Source of the DNA: Ambrosia x helenae
Lineage: Eukaryota; Streptophyta; Magnoliopsida; Asterales; Asteraceae
DNA length: 64,000 bases
Assembly: GCA_030844895.1 (NCBI GenBank)
Contig: CM061229.1
Location: forward strand, 109,862,975 to 109,926,974
Reading direction: 5' to 3'
A program made the position numbers and the translations under genes. Below the pieces are notes generated by a model. That model was not told the origin of the DNA, searched no databases, and saw only the letters and a list, made by a program, of their open reading frames with translations. Below, piece by piece: positions 56,077 to 64,000 of this stretch. How positions within the stretch are numbered: the first letter of the stretch is position 1; each line of letters starts with the position of its first letter.

Positions 56077-56330
56077 AAAGCTTCATATGGATGAATGATC
56101 TGCATATATGAACGAGAGAGAGAATAAGAGAGAGAAAAAGGAGAGAGAGAGAGTGTGTGGGGTGGAATGGGATGGGGTGGGGTATTAATAATATCTAGGA
56201 TGTGTAGTTACCATTTTACCCTTTGATAATAAAACAAAACAAAGACACATGGCATTATTTTATTGGCTTAGGTGGGTTCTCTAGTTCTTTTATGAAGGGT
56301 GGGTTGTCAATAGAACTTAATCCTATATAT
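54576..56330. other. unrecognised repeats; right end of a TA-bounded element
   Basis: 54576-54790 has GTAGGTGC/TTGCGCA-rich sequence. From 54820 to 55580 ACACCAGTG words recur, often as TTACACCAGTGTAA. 55620-55960 is CAT/GTC-rich and UTR-like. At 56100-56180 there are GAGAGA and GGGGTGG runs. The last ~70 bases before (TA)n at 56323 (GGTGGGTTCTCTAGTTC ... AACTTAATCC) resemble the right ends at 23894 and 30118. No gene recognised. Confidence 0.45.
56028..56075. repeat. (GTT)n(ATT)n microsatellite
   Basis: About five GTT units followed by about ten ATT units. Confidence 0.9.
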
Positions 56331-56344
56331 ATATATATATATAA
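56323..56344. repeat. (TA)n tract
   Basis: TA repeat outside the terminal sequence of a TA-bounded element. Confidence 0.85.
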
Positions 56345-56474
56345 TAAAATCATCAGGCTGTTCAAACCTAATTTTTCGAGTGATTCAACGACGATTAACA
56401 GAGATCAAACTTGAACCAAACATTCAAACCATCTCATATCCTAGCTTTTGCTACAACTGCACAGATCCATCACG

Positions 56475-56768
56475 AAAACAAAACGAGTTCCATACATTAA
56501 TAAAAAGAACGACAACGAAAATGCCTATGACGTCAGCAACAACGTCTTTGACGGAAACACCGGCGGATTGGAAGAAACCAAGCTCGTCGGCGAACTCTTT
56601 GGCGGCACCGGCGGTGAGTGAAAGAAGGGAAGCTATGGAGATGCTGCAGTGACTTAGGAAAGAGTATTTGGTTTAGGAAGCGAGGAAGGAGACAATGATG
56701 GTGATGGAGAAGCAGAGAAGGAAGTCTTGGAGCTTGTCATGTGCTAGCCAATCGTCACCATTCTCCAT
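56475..56768 (-). pseudogene. small plant membrane-protein fragment with stop
   Basis: From the minus-strand ATG at 56766-56768 the frame reads MENGDDWLAHDKLQDFLLCF, a hydrophobic segment (SITIIVSFLAS), a TAA at 56673-56675, then SHCSISIASLLSLTAGAAKE, FADELGFFQSAGVSVKDVVA and another hydrophobic stretch (VIGIFVVVLFI). I recall a small plant-specific membrane-protein family with this pattern (D-W-A-DKL-H ... AGAAKE-ADELG-F-SAGAS-KDA-AD). The early stop and lack of other exons make it a pseudogene or captured fragment. It lies just left of the repeat at 56850-57090 and may be cargo of that element. Confidence 0.55.
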
Positions 56769-56849
56769 CTCCGGTGACTTTTGTTAGTTTGATGGAGAGA
56801 GGAGAAGGTGAGGAGGGAGGGTGGCGGTGGAGATATGGTGGTGGTGGTG

Positions 56850-57090
56850 TCGCAGGTGATGGTGATGGTGGTGGGTGGATGGGTTGGAGAAGATGATGGT
56901 ATAATAGTCATTTCACAGAAGATTGAGAGTTATAATAGTCATTTCAGCCACAAACTAACAAAACGACTAACGACCGTTAGTCTCAGGGACGTAAAGTGTT
57001 AGCTAAAGAAACCACAGGTACTCAAAGTGTTATATACGTGTTGAACCTGTTAGTTAAGGCAAACCACGGAGACGAAAATTGCAATTAACT
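56850..57090 (-). repeat. dispersed repeat, inverted copy of 10990-11235
   Basis: The minus strand reads from GAGTTAATTGCAATTTTCGT to CAACCCATCCACCCACCACC, parallel to 10990-11235. It is likely a terminal region of a Mutator/Pack-type element. Confidence 0.6.
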
Positions 57091-57349
57091 CAAAAAATAA
57101 TGTCGCTTTTGCCCATCACTTAACTATGAAAACTGAATGGAGTCAAGTAGAAATGTCGTGTGGTGTGCAAAATTTTGAAACTAAGGTCACGCCATGTAAT
57201 TTTAAAGTTAAAGGTTACACGGTGCAATTTGATATATAGTTAAAGGTTAAAACACATAATTTACTCAAAATACTATTATAAGATAGGACATTGGTTTTTA
57301 TCTGGGTTGTGATTTTGATAAACAATTTTTGCCGATTATATACCTTTGG
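57091..57349. other. no gene recognised
   Basis: AT-rich filler ending in the left copy of the SINE target duplication (57337-57349). Confidence 0.5.
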
Positions 57350-57634
57350 CCTAGGTTCTAATATGATGTGGCGGAGTGGCATGAGAAATTAGGGTTAAGG
57401 CTTTGGGACTGAAAGGTCTCAAGTTCTAATCTGATCCTATCCAGGTTTTATCGATTTTTCACTGTCGTGCCTTTAGGCAGGTGGAGTTCGGGTTTTCCCT
57501 GGCTGGTGAAACTATCGTGAGCCATTGGCTACCAAGCGTTGTTTGCGTTCGCGGGCGTATGGGTACCTTTGGCTATGGGTTACCCCGAAATCCCGAATAG
57601 TCAGGGCATTATGCTTAGTTGGTCCTTAAAAAAA
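57350..57634 (+). mobile_element. tRNA-derived SINE, 285 bp
   Basis: Flanked by a perfect 13-bp target duplication, TATATACCTTTGG (57337-57349 and 57635-57647). The 5' part has a perfect pol III A box (TGGCGGAGTGG, 57369-57379) and a B-box-like AGTTCTAATCT (57422-57432, near GTTCGANNC). The body contains TTTTCCCTGGCTGGTGAAAC and GGTTACCCCGAAATCCCG, and it ends in a short A-run. The size and structure match plant SINEs. Confidence 0.85.
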
Positions 57635-57647
57635 TATATACCTTTGG

Positions 57648-57882
57648 TCAAAGACAAGTCAAACAGTCAACAATTAATAACAAAAGATTAGTGTTTTAAT
57701 GATGTCCTTTGAACTAAACTACATCCGGAAGTAGTTGAGCCAATAGCTCTAGCGATTAAAAAACTTGTTAATACAAAGAAATTAAACACCGGCCGGCATT
57801 AGTTGGAAGACCTGAAAAAGAAGAAAATGGGAAGAGCAGACACATGGTCATGGATGGAAGATGTTATCTGTTTATTTTCATG
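57648..57882. other. no gene recognised
   Basis: Spacer of mixed composition between the SINE and the palindromic element. Confidence 0.5.
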
Positions 57883-58472
57883 CACTACTATAAAAGTAGC
57901 TCTTTTGCTACAAAATTTTCTTACGGTAAAAAATGCGTCATAAGTTTTGACAAAATTGCTATTAATTTGTGACGACAAAAAACACCTTTATTTTTTAGAC
58001 AAATTTGCTACACAATAGCGACCAATACTTTGAAAATTGCGTAAAAAATGCGTATGAAATGCATCACATATTTCCCACACCATATTTTCTTAAGAAATAC
58101 GTTGAAAATTGCGTAGTAAATGGTTTCCGACGAGGGTTTTTCTAACATCAAGGTTTCGTTGCAAATGCGTAGCAAATACAAATATGTGACGCATTTTCAA
58201 CAAAACATTGATGTTACAAAAACCCTCGTCGAAAACCAATTACTACACATTTACTACGCAATTTTCAACGTATTTCTTACGAAAATATGGTGTAGGAAAT
58301 TTGTGATACGATTCCTACGTATTTCTTGCGCAATTTTCAAAGTATTAGTCTTTATTATGTAGCAAATTTGTCCAAAAAAAATAAGGGTGTTTTTTGTCGT
58401 CACAAATTAGTAGCAAATTTGTCAAAATTTGTGACGCGTTTTTTTTTTCGTAATATACTGATGTAGTAGTAG
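57883..58472. mobile_element. palindromic CACTA-like foldback MITE, ~590 bp
   Basis: The two halves are near-complete inverted repeats about a centre at ~58170. For example TTGTGACGACAAAAAACACC (left) pairs with GGTGTTTTTTGTCGTCACAA (right), and GACGAGGGTTTTTCTAACAT with ATGTTACAAAAACCCTCGTC. The left end is CACTACTATAAAAG; the right end read inverted is CGCTACTACTACATC, so CACTA-type termini are likely but degraded. A transcript would form a long hairpin. Confidence 0.6.
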
Positions 58473-58474
58473 CG

Positions 58475-59263
58475 ATGTTGATATTGGGGGATATAATGGG
58501 CAGCTGCTGGAAACCAATTCCGGTGGATATTCAGGCAAGATTGACCAAGTTTTACGTATCAAATCTACTAGATCGATGTAGTGGCTCAGGTCTTGCTTCG
58601 GTTATTAGAAGTTTTGGAACTATCTTTGATATCTATATTGCACGAAAGCGGGACAAGGAGGGTAAAAGATTTGCTTTTGCGTTCATGATGGATGTCAAAG
58701 AAAGGGTTGAGATGGTGAAACAGTTATCTCAGATTAGGATAGGGGAGTTTCGGTTGAAGTTTAATGTGTCAAGGTTTGTGTTAGAAGACGGAGAGATTAA
58801 TGATCGAGAGCCGACTAAGGTGCAACAGCCGGTAAAGAAGAAACAGGATCAACCTAACGTACGTGCAAAATTTCATCAACGGTCTGTTGGTGGAAATCTA
58901 TCGTTCAATGAAGCATTCACCGGTGTTAATCCTGAACGAGTTGTGGAGGTCGATGATAATATTCAGGCATTTGTTGATGAGAAGGGAAGGGTTTGGTCGT
59001 GCGAGTTACATCTTTATATGTGTTCAAGAATATTCATATGATCTTGAAGGAGATGGGACTTTCGGAGGGCGAGGTCCAGTGTTTGGGTGGTTTTTCTGTG
59101 ATGATTGTTTTCAAGACGAATGAACATGCTATAATGGCTAGAGATGAACTAGTTGAAAGACCCGAACAATTCTCCTCACTTGTGTTTTAGGAGAGACAAG
59201 ACCTTGCGCATGAAAGAGGTGCCTGGTTGAGAGTCTATGGGATGCCGTTGAGTATTTTAGTTC
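58475..59263 (+). pseudogene. LINE ORF1 fragment with RRM domain
   Basis: Frame from 58475: after WKPIPVDIQARL comes an RNA-recognition motif (TKFYVSNLLDRC ... LASVIRSFGTIFDIYIARK ... GKRFAFAFMMDVKERVEMV, about residues 25-100) with RNP1-like KRFAFAFM. A basic linker follows (KVQQPVKKKQDQ). Near 58990 the frame shifts; the next part (VVRVTSLYVFKNIHMILKEM, GGFSVMIVFKTNEHA) stops at a TAG (59188) and continues to WLRVYGMPLSILVQAV. N-terminal RRM proteins of this kind are ORF1 of plant L1-type LINEs and bind the LINE RNA. The reverse transcriptase ORF is absent. The right junction is with the WAT1-like exon at about 59264. Confidence 0.7.
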
Positions 59264-61540
59264 AAGCAGTGTAGCAAAACTATTGCGTACCATGATCGCA
59301 ATATCGGGAGCTATGGTGTTCACCTTCTATCAAGGCCCTAAATTTTTTGTGAGTCATGGTTCACCCAATTAACCTCTTTTGTCACAATCGTCCAATTGGG
59401 TATTTGGGGGTCTTCTAATGGAACAACGGTGGACTTACCGGGTGCCCGTGTCCCATATTCATACCTTGTGCTCATCCTCCATGATTCTTAGCATCAAGCA
59501 TGCATACGCGAGTGCGTTTACCTGCGTGCTTTCTAGATAGACACATTAACTTCTCGGAACTCAAATGATAATACCTTGCCATTTTTCACATATCTTTATT
59601 TATTGACCCGTTTGATGGATTTCACCATTTGGTCATAACGCATTGTCTTGATTAAGGTCATAAACCACGTTTTGTATTGAGTGCACATAAGGTGACCCAT
59701 TAATAGCTTCTACCCCTTGGGGTTTATCTTTATCACACATTCAAGATTTAAGACTAATGTCTACAACAATTAAGCTATGTTATAGTACATTGGTGTAAGT
59801 AAAACTTACCTTGCATCCATTCATGTTTCCATAGCATCCGTCTTGCATCCGTTTGACCCGTTTGCTCCCTCTTTGTTGTACCTAACTTGAGGACGAGTCA
59901 AACTCGTTTATTAGAATACATAACATGGAATTATTTCACTATCCACATGTCATGTATTCATCATCAATTATAGCTAAATCCATAGATATTTCCTTACATA
60001 GAATATGTAATCAACTTGGCTTATTACAAACCAACATTACATAGAATTGATGGCTCTTACATGATTCTAACTTCATAGTTTCACTAGTGTTCACCAATTT
60101 GGCATTTAATCAAACACTTGGTGTGCACCCACCAATTTGTTTAGTTTCAAAAGTTCAAGATTTAGCCAAAGCATCACCATTTGTCTAATCATCATCATAA
60201 CACATTATTTAGACCATTTTGCCTAAATTTCTTATTGTAACAACTTCACAATATTCCCAAGACCACTAGATGTATATGGGTTCAACATAGAGGTTTAACC
60301 CCAATTTTCACAAGTTAACATATTCACATGAACATAGCAAACACATATGTAAAATGCTATTTACACCCTATTTAGATATGTTTGGAGCTCCCTAAAGTTA
60401 GAGAAACCTCCATCAACATACATTATCACGTTTTTGTAAAAACCCTAAATTTTCACAATGATCAAGAATGAATATAACATCAATTTCTACCAAATAAAAG
60501 ATACCTCGATGTTTATTAAGCCTTAGATGACTCGTTTCTTACTAATGCACCAAAAAACTCTTGATTTGGCTTGGATTTGAGCAAGGGTTTGATGTTGAGG
60601 GTTTGGAGGTGAAGGAGAATATCTTCTCCTGATTATAATCGACACACACACTTATGTGTGTGTGTTCTTCCCTTTTCAACATGATGAACCCACAAGTTTC
60701 CCATTTTGGCAACTATGGCCCTCCAACAATCCCCAATTGTCATTTCTTATGAAACTAGCTATTCAAGCTAGTTTTTCTTATATTATTAGCTTGTTAATAA
60801 GATTAATAACACTAACTAGATTATTTCTATATTAGAACATAACCTGTGTTCTTTCTTTGTTCGGATCTCGTTTTAATAATTTTGATAATCACGCCTAATG
60901 GCATAATTAGACGAACAAATGGTTTTGGGGTGTTACACCAATGTATAGCCCTCTCTCCTTTCCTAGAACGAAATCGAAGAGCATGGGTGCTTCAACCTAG
61001 AACCGGGGTGACTGCTGTTGTTTTAGGGGTAATTAGACTTGTTTTTCAAGTTAGACAACACATCTATATTGGTGTTAGTGTCACATGTTCTAGTTATTTG
61101 TAGGCGGTTTATTCCACCATGGTACGTAAAAGTGTTTTGACTTGGTGTTTGGAGAAGAAAGGTCCAACTTTTGTAGCCATGTTCTCGCCCCTCTTAATAG
61201 TTATCGCAGAAATTATGGGCGTCATGTTTCTTGGTGATTCACTTCTTTTGGGAAGATAATTAATAATCGTCAAAATATATGCCTGTTTGATCTAGTTACT
61301 TCATTGTTAAATGAAATTGGTTGACCTTGCATAGCTTGTTTTTGAATCTTTAAATTCATATATGCAGCGTCACTGGAGGCACAATAGTTGTTTTTGGGGT
61401 TTACCCGGTGATATGGAAGCAAACCAAAGAGAAGACCAAGCTACTGGTGATCATGGGTGACGATTTAGATGTTTTAGGATCATCCGCTAATCAAATTGTC
61501 CTTCTCCTTTCATCTAAGAATGAATTATATTTTCTATGAT
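59264..61540 (+). pseudogene. WAT1-related (UMAMIT/EamA) transporter gene remnant
   Basis: Exon parts: 59264-59396 (SSVAKLLRTMIAISGAMVFT, then FYQGP), interrupted by a solo LTR, then 60943-61019 (QCIALSPFLERNRRAWVLQP), 61081-61257 (VLTWCLEKKGPTFVAMFSPL ... GVMFLGDSLLLG) and 61369-61540 (VTGGTIVVFGVYPVIWKQTK, then EKTK). These are the second EamA half of plant WAT1-related proteins, ten-helix plasma-membrane or tonoplast transporters of amino acids or auxin; the GA-x-x-TFY-GP, LER-P-AW, W-EKKGP-F and LGS-x-GG motifs are in order. Joining at LG(S)V restores phase between the last exons, but the donor after GGAAG reads AT instead of GT. A frame change lies before the LTR, and the 5' half of the gene is absent. 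Non-functional. Confidence 0.75.
59397..60937 (-). mobile_element. solo LTR, probably Ty3/gypsy, 1541 bp
   Basis: Starts TGGGTATTTGGG and ends GGGGTGTTACA on the plus strand (TG...CA) between perfect 5-bp duplications CCAAT (59392-59396 and 60938-60942). On the minus strand it opens TGTAACACCCCAAAACC, a start common in gypsy LTRs of this plant group as I recall it. It interrupts a coding exon of the WAT1-like gene. Confidence 0.8.
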
Positions 61541-61891
61541 CACAAGCATCCATTAATGTCCAAGCATACTAATCGTAAGGGTTTCACAACAAGGGGATGC
61601 TAGTATGAATAATCTGGTTAAGAGTGTTAACATTGTTGACATTTAACAAGGGTATGCTCAATTTATGTGCTTAAATTACTCATGTATATGAAATAGAGAT
61701 CTCAAACGATATACAATTAAAGATTAGGTGGAAATAAAGCAATTCAGATTATCTTCAAAATGATGGAGATAATAAAAAATACCAACAAAAAGGATGGGAA
61801 TAAAAATATAACAAAGTCAGTTTTAGATTGAATAAAAAAAATTAAAGAAAAAGTAACCCAAATAACTTTTGTTTGTTTTAACGTCCACATT
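61541..61891. other. no gene recognised
   Basis: AT-rich sequence between the transporter remnant and the next LTR. Confidence 0.5.
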
Positions 61892-64000
61892 TGTCACACT
61901 CTCAGATTTCCACCTGTAGGGTTTTACCGCGAGACGTGTGACATACCAGGATCCAGTCAATAATTGAATTAACAACCTCTATATGCTTTTAAAATCAACA
62001 TAACATAAGAAAATAGTTAACATTATCAATGTACGACGGAAGCAACATTTAAAACAACAGTTGGCTAAATAGTAAACTTAAAATAAAATTTCATGCAATG
62101 CAGTGCGATTTCCCGTGCACCCTAGTTGAAGCTGCTACTTAAGCGAAATAAGAAAACATGCTAAAGTGTGTCAACAATAATGCTGGTGAGTTTACAGGTT
62201 TTATGGATAAAATGTAAGTGTTCGTAGAATTGTTCGTGTTTGCACATCCACATATATAAACTAATTTATCTAATGCTAGCTAAACATTTGTTCATGTTAC
62301 TTTAGTGGTTCGCAACCGAAGCTGACTGTTGGTAGATGTTGTCTTTTTCCCGCCAAGTTTATCTCAAAATATTGGCAATGTATGTTAGGACAACATTGCA
62401 CCTGCTCGACCTCTAGTCGACACAGATAGGGTTTGTCGGACCCAATAGCGCTATCCAAGATTCCCGGCTATGCAACCCATATTAACGGTTTGATAGTGTG
62501 GCAGTATGTGATGTGTTCGCATTAAGTACACATAGGGTTGATCAAATCGCTCGGCGCTCGTCGATCGCTCGCCGCTTGCTTGGAATTTTCTCGGAAAATG
62601 CTCGCTGGATTTTGCATGAAGTACACATAGGGCTGCATCTATTTTTCTCGGCTAGATGTGGCAGATGGTCCTCAAGTTTTGGTCTTAAAACAACTTGGAA
62701 ATCGAGGGAAACAAGTCCGGGAGCTAAAAGAACTTAAATGGAAAATTTTCCGAATAACTTATCTCCGCGGACCATGGAGATATATATAACCTCTCCGCGC
62801 TCCGTAGAGAGGAAAGGTCAAGGTTGGTCAGTTCATTTGGTCTTCGCGGCCCGCGGAGAGAACCTATAATCCTCCGCGGACCGCGGGAACACCCGCAGAC
62901 AACTTTTTTTTTTGTTTGTTAAAATTCAATTGATCTCGAGTTCCTTTTAGGTTACAGTACCTCCAATGCCACCCAATTTTTGTACAATGACAAACATCTC
63001 GGTCCCTAATTCACTGTACTTGTCAATTGACTTAATTACATGCATTTATGGCCCTAATTTCTCTTTTATGTTATAAAAACCCATAAGTTTCTTTAACACA
63101 ATCACACCACCCCTACAACCGTTTTTATCTCAATTAAACACACACACACACATCCCTCTCTTCTGGGCTATCATCTCTGTGCTTGAATCCCCGTTTATTA
63201 TCTCATATTGTCTAACGAATTTTGGAGCTTATTTATTTGGGTTTACTTTTGGTTTTCTTTTATCTTTTGGAACTAGCAAAACCATGAGTTTTTCTAATTC
63301 CTCTTGCATATTATTTGATTTATGTATATAGAACAATAACTCTCTGTTTATTTCATCAATCATAATCGCTAAGGGTTCCAACTGAAAATCTAGGGTTTAG
63401 GGTGTTCTAGTTTATTTGGGGATTTTTTATTTAAAAGTTTATAGAGCTTTAAAAATCCGTAACTCATTCGTTATTGATCTAAAAGTTATGAAACTTGGTA
63501 GACATGTTCATATTACTGATTAGAGATTTCAGAAATAGTTTCATGATTTTTAGACGCTGTTTAATATTTTTAATTATTTTATGTAACGTTAATCTTGCTT
63601 AATTCATATAAAATTGAATATAATGTATTTTGATATGAAAATTTGTGAATGTATATTTCATTATGTTAAAATAATTAATTTTTGCATCATGTGTTTTTAC
63701 ATGTTTTTTTTAATTGTTAATTTAGTTTTAAACGAATAAAATTCATACTAAATCGATTTTAGTCACAAAAATTATATAAAAATTATTTTGAGACATTTTA
63801 AGACAGTAGATAAAGTTTTCATAGAAACTTTTAGTTTTAAAAGTGTTTTGAATATTAATTTGATTTTGTTATTGTTTTAACGATATAAATACATATAAAA
63901 TTTAATATGTATTATTGAAAACTCAAGTTGAACGGTAGCAGTATCAGTTTTGTGATTTTATTATGTGAAGAGGGTTTATTTTGGTAATTTAATTTGGTTC
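61892..64000 (+). mobile_element. Ty3/gypsy LTR fragment reaching the window edge
   Basis: It starts TGTCACACTCTCAGATTTCC with GTTTTACCGCGAGACGTGTG following, a start I associate with Asteraceae gypsy LTRs. GC-rich CTCCGCGGACC/CCGCGGAGAG blocks lie at 62760-62890. A TATA-like TTATAAAAACCC at about 63072 precedes leader-like CACACACA and CTCTCTTC sequence. The LTR end and internal region are not seen in the window, so extent and orientation are tentative. A 79-codon frame at 62498 has no domain. Confidence 0.45.

Noticed and set aside
57369..57432. A tRNA gene
   Set aside because: A and B boxes are present but no cloverleaf or acceptor stem closes; the 285-bp unit with target duplication is a SINE.

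Overview
The window is plant nuclear DNA, AT-rich, with spliced host-gene fragments, Ty1/copia and Ty3/gypsy LTR elements, dense Helitrons, hAT-type MITEs, a SINE and a LINE. The extra 3' reading frame of the large copia element resembles proteins I recall from Asteraceae genomes, so a daisy-family eudicot is my best guess; this is an inference. I see no intact single-copy host gene. Almost everything is transposon or gene debris carried by or broken by transposons.

1-11,000: a synaptotagmin-like N-terminal scrap, then Helitrons of two structural types on both strands (5' TC, 3' GC-rich hairpin plus CTAG, inserted between A and T). Some sit in (TAA)n microsatellites, some are head to tail, and one is cleanly nested in another. 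hAT-type MITEs with 7/8-matching 8-bp target duplications lie among them.

11,400-30,120: two large elements (about 12.5 and 5.1 kb) with imperfect terminal inverted repeats, both bounded by (TA)n. The first holds Helitron sequence, a foldback element with a CATTGTGTTTT array, and a small multi-exon gene (18.7-20.0 kb) whose introns are all phase 1. The second holds a minus-strand Helitron that captured exons of ribosomal protein S26 and of a DUF616 (MUCI70/TOD1-like) gene.

30,120-54,575: a TA-bounded MITE, a Tip100-like hAT element, then a minus-strand Sirevirus-like copia element (32,245-48,482) with LTRs, PBS, gag, pol and a long envelope-like 3' frame. Its pol is split by a gypsy solo LTR with a perfect 5-bp duplication. 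A second copia element on the plus strand starts inside its 5' LTR and ends abruptly at 54,575 within reverse transcriptase.

54,575-64,000: transposon ends, a small membrane-protein pseudogene, a SINE with a 13-bp target duplication, a CACTA-like palindrome, a LINE ORF1 fragment, a WAT1-related transporter pseudogene split by a solo LTR, and a gypsy LTR running towards the window edge.

Coordinates of transposon ends were read by eye; homology calls rest on recognised motifs, not on searches.
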